A stretch of DNA of 64,000 nucleotides from an uncultured Clostridia bacterium. Its GTDB lineage: Bacteria; Bacillota; Clostridia; Oscillospirales; Acutalibacteraceae. This document shows positions 25,667 to 34,854 of the stretch, in pieces. The stretch is from assembly GCA_937880805.1 (NCBI GenBank), contig CALGRR010000004.1, positions 62,001-126,000 of the forward strand, written 5' to 3'. The notes below the pieces were generated by a model, which worked only from the letters and a program-made list of their open reading frames with translations, had not been told where the DNA came from and ran no database searches. The translations under genes were made by a program, and so were the position numbers. Positions within the stretch are counted from its first letter, which is position 1; each line of letters starts with the position of its first letter.

Positions 25667-26659
25667 ATGAATATTGGAATTACTTATGAAACCAGAGAGG
25701 ATTTCTCATTTTCTTCTACGGATTGGAGATATGCAGATTTTCGGACTGCAGCTGGAATCACATATATAAAAAGACTATTTGAACAACACGGACATCATGT
25801 AATTTTAATTGGGAGTTATAAAAAACTACTCAATTATTTATGCAACGAGGAATATTTGAAATTTGATATTGTTTTTAATGCATCAGAAGGAATAAAAAGT
25901 AGAAATCGAGAAGGATGGGTTCCATCTTTACTGGAAATGTATGAAATTCCATATGTAGGAACAGATGCATATGGGTTAAGTTTGAGTCTAAATAAGATTC
26001 ACACTAAAATAATTTGTAATTATTTAGATATTAAAACTCCAGATTTTTGCGAAATAAGAAATAAAAACGATATAAATCTATATAGCAAAACTATCTCATT
26101 TCCTTGTGTGTTAAAACCTAGCTGCGAAGGTACAAGTAGCGGAGTGTTATTGATTGAAAATCCTATGGATTTTCAGGATAAGGCAACAGAACTCTTGGAA
26201 ACTTATAATCAAACAATTATTTGTGAAAAATACATTGACGGAAGAGAACTAACAGTATCTCTTATTGGAAATGGTGAGCAACTTCGTTCCCTAGGAATTG
26301 TAGAAACTGTTCGTTGCAATGGTGAAAAAATTGGCATTTATGGCATAGAAGAAAAATTTAATGACGCATGTAAAAAACAGATTCCTTTATTGAGTGATGA
26401 AATAACATCACAATTGATTGAAGCATCCAAAAAAATTCATCGATATTTAGGTTGTTTGGATTATAGCCGTGCGGATTTTCGCTTGGGATTAGATGGACAA
26501 ATCTACTTTTTGGAACTTAATCCTATTCCGGATCTTGCAATGGATAGTTCATATCCTATGTGCTGTGAATTGCAAGAAATACCCTTTGGTGACATATTGG
26601 AAGAAATTATTCAAAATGCAATAAAACGATACCCTAAACTTACAAAGGAGAAAAAATGA
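25667..26659 (+). CDS. ATP-grasp ligase of the D-Ala-D-Ala ligase family
   Basis: About 330 residues with an ATP-grasp fold: N-terminal domain (FNASEGIKSRNREGWVPS, about residues 84-101), PCVLKPSCEGTSSGV (about 145-160, phosphate-binding loop), and the metal-binding end YFLELNPIPDL (about 282-292). The fold is that of D-alanine-D-alanine ligases, but the residues around the substrate site differ, so it need not make cell-wall dipeptide. The 4-bp overlap with the aminomutase-like gene shows they work as a pair: an ATP-grasp ligase could couple the beta-amino acid from that enzyme to an amine or amino acid. GGAGG precedes the ATG. Confidence 0.75.
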   Translation: MNIGITYETREDFSFSSTDWRYADFRTAAGITYIKRLFEQHGHHVILIGSYKKLLNYLCNEEYLKFDIVFNASEGIKSRNREGWVPSLLEMYEIPYVGTDAYGLSLSLNKIHTKIICNYLDIKTPDFCEIRNKNDINLYSKTISFPCVLKPSCEGTSSGVLLIENPMDFQDKATELLETYNQTIICEKYIDGRELTVSLIGNGEQLRSLGIVETVRCNGEKIGIYGIEEKFNDACKKQIPLLSDEITSQLIEASKKIHRYLGCLDYSRADFRLGLDGQIYFLELNPIPDLAMDSSYPMCCELQEIPFGDILEEIIQNAIKRYPKLTKEKK

Positions 26660-27726
26660 ACGATATAACAAAAGATTGGAAATGGCAACTATGCAATTGT
26701 GTTACAAATGTTGACCAACTTGCAAAACACCTTACACTTACTAAAGAACAGTTTAAATCTATTGAAACAGTTAGTAATTACTATAAGATGCGTATTACTC
26801 CTTATTACCTTGGTTTAATTCAGTATCCATATGAAGATTCACCTATTTTTAAGCAAGCAATTCCAAGTATTTCAGAATTAACAACTTTTGAAGAACTAGA
26901 TATAGATCCCCTCTCTGAACAAAAATACATGCCAGTTCAATCATTAATCCATAAATATCCTGATAGAGTTGTGCTACTAGTTACAAATAATTGCTTCATG
27001 TATTGTAGGCATTGTACAAGGAAGAATACTGTTGTCTGCATTGAAAAGTCACCATTGAACTATTTTGCCCAAGCAATCGCTTATATAAATGAACATAAAG
27101 AAATTAGTGATGTACTGATTTCGGGTGGTGATCCCTTATTTTTAGAAGATGAAAAACTGGAATATATACTTAAATCTCTTAGGAATATTAAACATATCAA
27201 TACAATAAGAATTGGAACGCGTGCACCAGTTGTCCTTCCAATGCGAATAACTGAAGAATTATCAAAAATTCTACGAAAGTATATGGTCTGGGTAAATACT
27301 CATTTTAATCATCCCTTAGAAATCACAGAACAATCGGTACGTGCTTGTGCATGTTTACAGGATCACGGTATCCCAGTTGGGAATCAAACTGTTTTATTAA
27401 AAGGAGTAAATGATGATATAGAGACTATGAAAATATTATTCACAAAATTAATTAAGTATCGTGTTAGACCATATTACTTATATCAATGTGATTATACTCA
27501 AGGCGTGTCTCATTTTATAACTCCTGTTTCAACCGGAATAGATATTATTCGTGCATTACGCGGCAATATCTCTGGATATGCTATCCCCAATTATGTTATA
27601 GATTGCCCTGGTGATGGAGGAAAAATCGTGATTGAACCAAACAACATTATAGAGGAACAAGCTAAGGTTTTACTTTTAAGTAATTACCAAGGAAGGCAAA
27701 TAGAGTATCCATTGTTTCATATCTGA
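26656..27726 (+). CDS. Lysine 2,3-aminomutase-like (KamA family) radical SAM enzyme
   Basis: The 356-residue protein keeps every key motif of the family: the iron-sulfur cluster cysteines in CFMYCRHC (C113, C117, C120), SGGDP (156-160), TRAP and the pyridoxal phosphate lysine in CPGDGGKI (K323). Asp279 (YQCDY) and Asp316 (VIDCPG) align with Asp293 and Asp330 of Clostridium subterminale lysine 2,3-aminomutase, which bind the side-chain amine of lysine. This points to lysine rather than glutamate as substrate; this is inference by eye. It would make beta-lysine, using radical chemistry with S-adenosylmethionine. No acetyltransferase (AblB) is next to it; instead it overlaps the ATP-grasp ligase by 4 bp. 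Confidence 0.85.
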   Translation: MNDITKDWKWQLCNCVTNVDQLAKHLTLTKEQFKSIETVSNYYKMRITPYYLGLIQYPYEDSPIFKQAIPSISELTTFEELDIDPLSEQKYMPVQSLIHKYPDRVVLLVTNNCFMYCRHCTRKNTVVCIEKSPLNYFAQAIAYINEHKEISDVLISGGDPLFLEDEKLEYILKSLRNIKHINTIRIGTRAPVVLPMRITEELSKILRKYMVWVNTHFNHPLEITEQSVRACACLQDHGIPVGNQTVLLKGVNDDIETMKILFTKLIKYRVRPYYLYQCDYTQGVSHFITPVSTGIDIIRALRGNISGYAIPNYVIDCPGDGGKIVIEPNNIIEEQAKVLLLSNYQGRQIEYPLFHI

Positions 27727-27728
27727 AT

Positions 27729-30119
27729 CTACTCCCAACATCGTAATGTGGCAAAGAATAGGTGTTCTTGATAAAACTTTTTCATAAGAGGTTCACAATC
27801 GATGCTTGTCATTTGTTTTAGTTTAGGTATATTACTGAGTTCTGGATTCAACTCAAGTAACAAATTAGCTACTAAGTATTGGTGCTTTTCTGGCAAATCA
27901 GGAAGAGCCAAGCAGGTTTCTAATTTTGAAATGGCATTCTTATATTGTTCAGTATGTATAAAATATAATGCCCATGCAATGTATGAGTATATTTGGCAAA
28001 ACGGAATTAATTTACCTTCAGGAGATGTAATTAAAGAATCAGCCTTAATGATTTTTTGACGAGCCTCCTCATATAAACCTAGTTTTATTAATACAGTAGC
28101 CAAGTTAATATGTAATGTAACTTGCGATAGAAGTTCCGATTTCTCTGATAAATAGGATAAAGCTTCTTCTAATACTCGTAAGGCCTCATCGTAATTATTC
28201 TCAAAAACTGATAATAAAATTGCTTTTGTATTTAAAGGATAATGAACGGCACTACTATTATACCGCTTGTACAGTTCTATACTTTTTTCTAAATATTGCA
28301 TAGTTTGTGTACAGTTTGTTAAATAAAGATTATCCGTACCCAAATTGTGAAATGTTTCAGCAAGTTCACGTATGTTTTTCTGCTGTTCAAAAAAGCGTGC
28401 CGCCTCTTCTTGCATTGGTTGGCTAATTTCCAAGTCAAAAATCATGCTAGCCTTTTTCAGTTGGGTATAGTATTCATGTTCGAGACCAAATTTTAAACAA
28501 TGTTTAATTGACCATGTATAATATTGTTGTGATTTAGTATACTCACCCAACAGGTCATATACCGATGAAAGAAACGCAAGCACTTGATAAAACAAACTTG
28601 TATGTTGATCATCTTTTAATTCATTCTTCATTTTCAGTGCTACGGACAATGCATTCTGTAATTCTCCTTTCATATGAAGGCAATATGCAAGTCCTAATTT
28701 GGATTGCATCAAAATATGATATTCTAAAAAATAATATCTATTTTCTATGCTATTGTACAAAGTAATTGCTTTTTCATAATTTCCTAACATTCGATGACAA
28801 TCAGCATTTTGTACTAAAAGCTCCCCGCGTATTCGTTCATATTCAGGAGAACATTTAATATAGTCAAGTTGTTCATAAATTTTTTCAATAGTTTCTATAG
28901 CTTTTTGATAATCCATTAAAGCTATATATGTGGATATTAACCTCAAATAAAGAGGTACTGCTTTGGAAAAATTTTGGCATTGTTCGTAGTGATAAGCAGC
29001 AAAAAAAACATTATTAATGTAGTTTTCAGAGTAGTTGCTCTCAAATGCATCCTTAAATTCAATCTGATTTTTATAATATTCGGCAAGTATAGAGTGCCAT
29101 GTGTTTTTTTCAGCAGCTGGAATTTTTTCTTGAATAAAATAGTAAACTTCGTCATTTTCAAATGAATATTGATATTCATTCTGTTCGAAAATGAGTTGGG
29201 ATACACACTCTATTTGTTGAAGAACCTCATTCGTATGTAAAATTTGAAATTGGCTATAGAGTATTCGTTTATCAAAAACCTGACCAATAATACTTGAACG
29301 AGAAAGAATATGTTTCATACAATCATCAAGTTTGTTAAAACGAAAAATAATATTTTGTCGCAGGACTTGACTTAAGACTCCACGTGGTAATTTTTTACAT
29401 TTTGTTTGTAAGCCATCCTCATATATTAAGCCAATCTGTTTAAGATAATTAACAATAATATTTAGATACATTATATTTCCAAAAGAAGATTGGATAATAT
29501 AGTGACGTTCATTCTCTGAGATAATGATATTATTATCAAAAATATCATTAAAATATTGATTTAATCTATTAAAAGATAGTCGCTTTAATTGGATAAACTT
29601 TATTTTTGTAGATAGAGAATAGTAACTTTGAAGTATCAACGAATGATTGTTTTTATGTATATCATCATCGTCATCTATTTCAGCAATAATAAATATATTA
29701 TTTGTTTCATATCGTGTTAAAAAAGTATGTATGAGTTCCCGGCAAAAAAGCAACAATGAAGAATCAAAGGCGTTTATACTTTCAAGGACTATAGTGATTC
29801 TATGCTCTGTTGATATTTCATGAATTTGCCTAATGATATCTTCTTCAATTGAGAATCCGGACTGGAGAGAAGGAAAATAACCATCTGCGAAATGTTTTTG
29901 TCGCATAAAAGCGTTTATTGCGTGTATAATTGGTTCAAGGTAAAAAGCATGATTCCCAAGAGACTTTATATAAATGGTATTTGGATACTTTGATTGAAAA
30001 TCTCTAATAATTGTACTTTTCCCCAACCCTTTTTCTCCAGTAATAAATACAGCAGAAGTTTCCTTAGCGTTTAGATAATAGTTTTCAAGTTTTTTGATTT
30101 CAGCGTCATTTATTGTCAT
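27729..30119 (-). CDS. Large P-loop ATPase with TPR-like repeats (STAND/AAA_16 type)
   Basis: The 796-residue protein has a Walker A (GEKGLGKS, 28-35), a Walker-B-like strand (ITIVLESINAFD, about 118-129) and a helical C-terminal half with repeating two-helix units (about residues 370-760; NADCHRMLGNYEKAITLYNS is a good TPR). No helix-turn-helix was seen at either end, so it is not an obvious transcription factor. STAND-type NTPases act as sensors in signalling and defence. It is convergent with the aminomutase gene, only 2 bp apart, and lacks the shared palindrome at its start. AAGGAGAC precedes its ATG. An effector could not be identified in the product. Confidence 0.75.
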   Translation of the reverse strand: MTINDAEIKKLENYYLNAKETSAVFITGEKGLGKSTIIRDFQSKYPNTIYIKSLGNHAFYLEPIIHAINAFMRQKHFADGYFPSLQSGFSIEEDIIRQIHEISTEHRITIVLESINAFDSSLLLFCRELIHTFLTRYETNNIFIIAEIDDDDDIHKNNHSLILQSYYSLSTKIKFIQLKRLSFNRLNQYFNDIFDNNIIISENERHYIIQSSFGNIMYLNIIVNYLKQIGLIYEDGLQTKCKKLPRGVLSQVLRQNIIFRFNKLDDCMKHILSRSSIIGQVFDKRILYSQFQILHTNEVLQQIECVSQLIFEQNEYQYSFENDEVYYFIQEKIPAAEKNTWHSILAEYYKNQIEFKDAFESNYSENYINNVFFAAYHYEQCQNFSKAVPLYLRLISTYIALMDYQKAIETIEKIYEQLDYIKCSPEYERIRGELLVQNADCHRMLGNYEKAITLYNSIENRYYFLEYHILMQSKLGLAYCLHMKGELQNALSVALKMKNELKDDQHTSLFYQVLAFLSSVYDLLGEYTKSQQYYTWSIKHCLKFGLEHEYYTQLKKASMIFDLEISQPMQEEAARFFEQQKNIRELAETFHNLGTDNLYLTNCTQTMQYLEKSIELYKRYNSSAVHYPLNTKAILLSVFENNYDEALRVLEEALSYLSEKSELLSQVTLHINLATVLIKLGLYEEARQKIIKADSLITSPEGKLIPFCQIYSYIAWALYFIHTEQYKNAISKLETCLALPDLPEKHQYLVANLLLELNPELSNIPKLKQMTSIDCEPLMKKFYQEHLFFATLRCWE

Positions 30120-30242
30120 AATTGTTTGTCTCCTTAAGTCTTTTGATTTAACAAATGCAAAGTGTGAAAAATCAACAAACTATGTCATACAATAAAACGC
30201 ATGAATAGTCTCACGACTTTGAGTGTGATATCTAACGCTATA

Positions 30243-31124
30243 TTAGTATGAACAGTTAGGTGTTTTTCTGCAAATATTAGAAATCAAATAATTACTCATT
30301 GTTTCTAAACTGTAACTGCGTACTAAATCATCTATATCAAATCCATGGTTATAAAAAACAATCGGGGTACTATGATTGTTTTTATCCCAACGGATTCTAG
30401 CGGTAAAACAAGTTTCTAAATCTTCTGGCTTAAATGTACCATTATAAAGTAAAAGTTCATTTACATTTTCTGTCAATTTTAGTTTTCTTATTGAAATACA
30501 GTAAAGTGGATTTTTCATATGGTAATATGTTCCTATCCATAAATTGCCAAGATGTTCAGTTAAAAACTCATATCTACGGTCAAGAACCGTTTCAAAGTAT
30601 GCTTCAAGATGACTTGTAATATAATTAAAAACATACTCTAAGCAATCACCAGATTCATTACAAACAAAAGAATTTGGAATTAATGAGGAATCTATTTTTT
30701 GTGCAATTTTTTTTGCAAGTTCTTCGGGTGTGACTTTTGTGGCATCAATATATCCCCAAGTATTTCGCAATCCTGGGATTTCACTATTGTCAAAACGAAC
30801 TGGTAATATATATTGTTGGTATTTCTCAAAATCATGGGAAAAGAAATTGCGTTCTTCAGCCGCTTCACTTTCAAAAATTGTCCAATTTTTTTTGCAATAT
30901 TCTTTTGAAATAAAAATAACACAATATTTTGACTGATTAATATATACATCACTCAAATATTTAATTAAATTTTTCCCCCATAAATCAACTTGATTGTCAT
31001 TATCATAAAAAAAACTAATCCCTAATCGCTTTAATGACAAAGCAACTTTTTCAACATAGGTTCGTTGTTCACCTGCAAAACTCAAAGCTACATCGTACTT
31101 ATAATGTGTAGAGTTTTTTTTCAT
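30243..31124 (-). CDS. TIR-domain protein
   Basis: About 293 residues. Residues 8-140 form a TIR domain (YDVALSFAGEQR, then YCVIFISKEYCKKNW and the catalytic-type Glu in FESEAAEE, about residue 85). Bacterial TIR domains cleave NAD+ or make cyclic ADP-ribose products in antiphage signalling. The C-terminal ~150 residues form an unknown domain. The start at 31124 follows AGGAGATG; the longer frame to 31199 runs over the operator-like palindrome. It lies 79 bp downstream of herA on the same strand and has a palindrome of its own, so it may be a third, separately regulated part of the SIR2-HerA system. Confidence 0.78.
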   Translation of the reverse strand: MKKNSTHYKYDVALSFAGEQRTYVEKVALSLKRLGISFFYDNDNQVDLWGKNLIKYLSDVYINQSKYCVIFISKEYCKKNWTIFESEAAEERNFFSHDFEKYQQYILPVRFDNSEIPGLRNTWGYIDATKVTPEELAKKIAQKIDSSLIPNSFVCNESGDCLEYVFNYITSHLEAYFETVLDRRYEFLTEHLGNLWIGTYYHMKNPLYCISIRKLKLTENVNELLLYNGTFKPEDLETCFTARIRWDKNNHSTPIVFYNHGFDIDDLVRSYSLETMSNYLISNICRKTPNCSY

Positions 31125-31180
31125 TTTTTCATCTCCTAAAATATTTGAATAAACAACTTTCTCTTTACTTGTTATTGTAA

Positions 31181-31197
31181 GATAATTTAATATTATC
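31181..31197. promoter_or_regulatory. 17-bp palindrome, copy 2, before the TIR gene
   Basis: GATAATTTAATATTATC here is the reverse complement of copy 1 at 25538. It lies between the herA stop (31204) and the TIR start, at promoter distance. Confidence 0.6.
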
Positions 31198-31203
31198 ATT
31201 CAT

Positions 31204-32901
31204 TTATTTGCTTTGTTTTCGTAGTGCCTCTACGGCAATTGATACCGTATCTTCTGTGTGTTCTTTCGACCACTCGTCCCAGAATTTCACGGTATTGCTA
31301 TTAGGACATTGCTTAGGCTCAGACACATTAATTCTACTAGGCAATAAACTGGCATCGCCAACAACCAACGCTTCTCCCACATCTAAAACCGGAAGAAGTT
31401 CAGCGAAGTTGCCCATGCTATCTGGAAGAAGTCTTTTAATTACATTTTGATCTTCTGCATTTGTTAATTTCATTGCAATAAAGTTGCTGCTTTGGCTCAA
31501 AACCGTTCTATCCACTTCAGAAGGTCGTTGTGTAATTACAATCAAGCTTAAACCATATTTACGCCCTTCTTTTGATATTCTTTCAAAACTCTGCAAACTT
31601 GTTTTTTCTGTTCCTTGTGTTGCACTTTCCGGAATATAAAGATGTGCTTCGTCACAAAACAAAGCAATAGGTGCAATTTTATCTTTATCAACCCATTGCT
31701 GAACAAAGAAAATAACTCTTGCAATAAGGGATACAATTAACGGCAGTATATCTGAAGGAACTTCAGAAAAATCAATTATCTTTACGCCACCGCCATTAGA
31801 AGCTGAACTCATAAGTTTAGAACACAATGAACTCATATAGTCATAATCAAGCAGATTGTCATCTGAACAAAACATAAAGTTTAGTCTTTTGTCATATTTT
31901 TTCGACTCAAGTCGCTGAATAAACCTTGAAAGCTGACCATTGAAGTCGCCCTTTTTTTCTGATTTTACACCAGGAACCATTTCTGTATTATAGAATGAAA
32001 GCTTCTCAATAAGACGATCCATACTATAAGGAATAGGGCTATCAATGGTAATATTATCAACCATATCTTCCTTACCGTTTTGCTCGAGAAAATCCTTTTT
32101 CTTTTCTAATACTGTTCTGCTAAACAGCATAGCCTGATTAGGAGCATTATTGTCGCTACGATCTATCATCAGTGACATCATTTCCTCATAGGTAAGAAGC
32201 CAGTAAGGCAAAAACAATACATCATCAGAAAGGTTATCCGTAGGTCCGGCAATTTTATAATGCTTAACATTTCCTTCGGTAATAGGGCCATACTCGCCGT
32301 GAATATCAAAAAGAAGGGCATTTGCCGATTGCAACTTTGCTATCTGTTCAACAAGAGTAGCTACGGTATATGATTTTCCGGAACCGGTGCTGCCGACAAT
32401 TACAGCGTGTCTTTGAAACAACTTGTTACCGTCAATCCAGGCTGTTGCAGTATTGTTTATTGCATATGCACCTATTTTGAGAGAATGTGTTACTCCTTCA
32501 GCCGCTGAAGAAACAACGCTCATAAAGTCAGTAAGATTTTGTTCAGACATAATAAAGCAATCTGCATCTATTTCAGGAACTGATTCAAGGGTTCTTTTAA
32601 ATACATTCTCTCTTTCTCCCACTTTATTTAAAAGTGTTCCTATGAGCAGAACTTTTATAATGTCTGATGTCGCAATTTCCTCACCCTCATTCAAATCACT
32701 TTCGTCGCCATACTTTCTCATTATTTTGACAACAAGACCAATAAGGCTCTGATTTTGTTTCGAGGAGCGAAGAACAACCAAATGGTTAACCTGGAGCTTC
32801 GATAAAAGAGTGGTATCATCTACATGTATAACAACATTAGATGTATCTACACTTTGAACTTTTCCAATAACACTCATTTCATCATAATTAAAAATCTTCA
32901 T
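31204..32901 (-). CDS. herA: HerA-like hexameric ATPase
   Basis: The 565-residue protein starts with a HAS-barrel-like domain (residues 1-90), then a HerA/FtsK-type ATPase: Walker A GSTGSGKS (170-177), Walker B ALFCDEAH (413-420) and VITQRPSEVDRT. HerA proteins form hexamers that translocate on DNA. With the SIR2 gene 12 bp upstream this is the two-gene arrangement of SIR2-HerA antiphage systems, in which the two proteins form a complex and the SIR2 part removes NAD+. GGGAGAG precedes its ATG. Confidence 0.88.
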   Translation of the reverse strand: MKIFNYDEMSVIGKVQSVDTSNVVIHVDDTTLLSKLQVNHLVVLRSSKQNQSLIGLVVKIMRKYGDESDLNEGEEIATSDIIKVLLIGTLLNKVGERENVFKRTLESVPEIDADCFIMSEQNLTDFMSVVSSAAEGVTHSLKIGAYAINNTATAWIDGNKLFQRHAVIVGSTGSGKSYTVATLVEQIAKLQSANALLFDIHGEYGPITEGNVKHYKIAGPTDNLSDDVLFLPYWLLTYEEMMSLMIDRSDNNAPNQAMLFSRTVLEKKKDFLEQNGKEDMVDNITIDSPIPYSMDRLIEKLSFYNTEMVPGVKSEKKGDFNGQLSRFIQRLESKKYDKRLNFMFCSDDNLLDYDYMSSLCSKLMSSASNGGGVKIIDFSEVPSDILPLIVSLIARVIFFVQQWVDKDKIAPIALFCDEAHLYIPESATQGTEKTSLQSFERISKEGRKYGLSLIVITQRPSEVDRTVLSQSSNFIAMKLTNAEDQNVIKRLLPDSMGNFAELLPVLDVGEALVVGDASLLPSRINVSEPKQCPNSNTVKFWDEWSKEHTEDTVSIAVEALRKQSK

Positions 32902-32913
32902 TTTACGCTCTCC

Positions 32914-33969
32914 CTATATTATTTCTAAAAAGCCACCTATGCTCCAATAAGTTCCTGATATGACTTGACACTCTTTACCAATCCAAAATTCGGTGGTATC
33001 TTTTGTCTTGCCTTCTTGTATTACAATATATTTGCTGCAATTGTTACAAAGCAAACCGAAAGCAGCATCAGATAATTCTTTTGTTATGACTACAAGAGGT
33101 TTACCGTTTGATGCTTCTTGCAACAAATTTTTCTGTATCTGTCCGTCATTAAATCCATAGCCAATGCACAAAAAAGAAGAGGCTAATTTAAATGCATTAT
33201 CTGCCTCTTGTAAAATGTTGTGTGCAGGACCCAATAAAATGTCTTTATATTTATTGCAGCCCGGAGTAATTATAGACGGTACACATCCATCAGGAATTTT
33301 GCTTTGCAAGGGTATAGATACCACTCCACCCTTTGCATCAGCAAAAGAATCTAAAGAACCATGCACTTTATATAAATTAACAGTATTTTTACTGCATGGA
33401 GTAGCTGTGTTTGTCCTTTTTATATATGTACCATTGAATCTGATATCCAACGGTAACGAAGCCTGATCGCAAGCATATTCAATCATTCTGTCATAATTAG
33501 TAGTAATAACATTAATGCAACGAGGATGAGCTTGATAAAATTGATGTAACAGCTTTGTTAAATCCAGATTCACGGAATTGTTCAGCACTTTTTTAAAAAG
33601 TTCTAGATCATATTTTGAAACTAATTCCCAGGTACACTTTTTAATGTCTTGTTCTACATTTTCATCCATCGTAACATCTGTTAATGCCTGCTCTAAAGCA
33701 ATACCGTTATCAAGGCTTTCGACAAAGCGCTCCCAGTTAGTGTTTGTTTTATATTTATCACTCAATTCATTCCTCAAATGTTCAGCGAGCAGAGGCATGC
33801 CTGGTATCCCTACAGGAATACTCGCTCCAGTTCCCAGCAAAAGAAGCGGAGTGTCGTTTAAATAATCTTGTACCATTTTAAATATTGTTGATTTATCCAA
33901 GCAAACCAGCTCACTTTCATTTTTATCGCTAAATATTATTAATTCAAAATGTAGCCCTTTATCTTTCAC
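32914..33969 (-). CDS. SIR2-family protein of a SIR2-HerA defence pair
   Basis: The 351-residue protein has SIR2 NAD+-binding motifs: GTGAS (46-50), ITTNYD (155-160, with the conserved Asn) and KVHGS with the catalytic-type His (203). The C-terminal part (from about 260) is a second Rossmann-type region. In HerA-associated systems such proteins act as NADases rather than deacetylases. The annotated start is a GTG at 33969 without a clear ribosome binding site; it abuts a hairpin (33969-33989). A later start near residue 25-32 is possible. Together with herA it forms an operon. Confidence 0.85.
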   Translation of the reverse strand: MKDKGLHFELIIFSDKNESELVCLDKSTIFKMVQDYLNDTPLLLLGTGASIPVGIPGMPLLAEHLRNELSDKYKTNTNWERFVESLDNGIALEQALTDVTMDENVEQDIKKCTWELVSKYDLELFKKVLNNSVNLDLTKLLHQFYQAHPRCINVITTNYDRMIEYACDQASLPLDIRFNGTYIKRTNTATPCSKNTVNLYKVHGSLDSFADAKGGVVSIPLQSKIPDGCVPSIITPGCNKYKDILLGPAHNILQEADNAFKLASSFLCIGYGFNDGQIQKNLLQEASNGKPLVVITKELSDAAFGLLCNNCSKYIVIQEGKTKDTTEFWIGKECQVISGTYWSIGGFLEII

Positions 33970-34012
33970 CTACAGATTGTGTCTGTAGGTTTTTTATTTT
34001 CTTCTTTTAAAT

Positions 34013-34029
34013 GATAACTATTTGTTATA
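34013..34029. promoter_or_regulatory. 17-bp palindrome, copy 3, between SIR2 and methyltransferase
   Basis: GATAAC-TATTT-GTTATA, one base short of a perfect palindrome. It sits in the divergent gap so it could control the SIR2-herA operon and the methyltransferase gene. The same core is at 35614-35630. Confidence 0.55.
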
Positions 34030-34065
34030 CATTAAAGTAATATTAAAAAGATAGGTGGTATGATT

Positions 34066-34854
34066 ATGAACACCCAAGAAAATTCGGTTGGAAAACCGTT
34101 AGCTAACGCCAAATGGTTAGAAGATCACCATAATGCTAAACTTCCAGAAAGAACAGCATTTGCAAAAAAGCTTGCAGAATTAAGCCCTAAAAGCATTGTT
34201 GATTTAGGATGTGCCACTGGTTTGTGGTTGGAACTGTTAAACGAATATATGCCAGAAGATTGTGAGTTCATCGGAATAGATGCTGATTATGAAGTCTTAA
34301 GCATTGCTTCAGAAAGAAGCAAAAACTGGAAAAGAAAGGTTACCTTTCTGCAAATGGATCTAGAAAAAGATGTTTCAAAAATTCCTCCTGGTGATATAAC
34401 ATTAGCCTTTAACATTTTCCCATACATTCAAGATATTGATGATTTTATTGATATATTATCAAATAGAGTTCCAAGAGGGAAATTGATTGTTCGTCAATAT
34501 GATGGAGCATCCATTCGTTTTGGACCTATGTCAACAGCAGAAAGGCAAAGAATGGAAAGCGACTTAAGGCTTTCAACAGAGGGCAGTAAAAAATTTAACC
34601 ATTATGATTTAGATAGAACATTTTCTGCGATATATAGGTCGCACTATACAAACATTAAATATAGTTTTGAGCTATTTGAGAGAACCAGTCCTTTTCCGGA
34701 ATCGTTTATTCCATATTATAACGGAACACTTGATTGGACACTTCAAAATCTATCTGAAAGATCAGCACTAAAACTTCAAAAATGGATTAATCAAGACAAT
34801 TCATTGTCAAATCGTTATTTTTTTGAAGTTGATCTGGTGGCCATACTATCATAA
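34066..34854 (+). CDS. Class I SAM-dependent methyltransferase
   Basis: About 262 residues with SAM-binding motif I VDLGCATGLW (about residues 45-54), motif post I GIDADYE (about 76-82) and QMDLEKDVS (motif II). No DNA-methylase catalytic motif (NPPY, DPPY, PC) is visible, so the substrate is likely a small molecule or protein. The start at 34066 is 7 nt after AGGTGG. The gene overlaps the convergent membrane protein gene by 40 bp at their 3' ends. It lies between the SIR2-HerA operon and that gene; both starts carry the shared palindrome. Confidence 0.75.
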   Translation: MNTQENSVGKPLANAKWLEDHHNAKLPERTAFAKKLAELSPKSIVDLGCATGLWLELLNEYMPEDCEFIGIDADYEVLSIASERSKNWKRKVTFLQMDLEKDVSKIPPGDITLAFNIFPYIQDIDDFIDILSNRVPRGKLIVRQYDGASIRFGPMSTAERQRMESDLRLSTEGSKKFNHYDLDRTFSAIYRSHYTNIKYSFELFERTSPFPESFIPYYNGTLDWTLQNLSERSALKLQKWINQDNSLSNRYFFEVDLVAILS

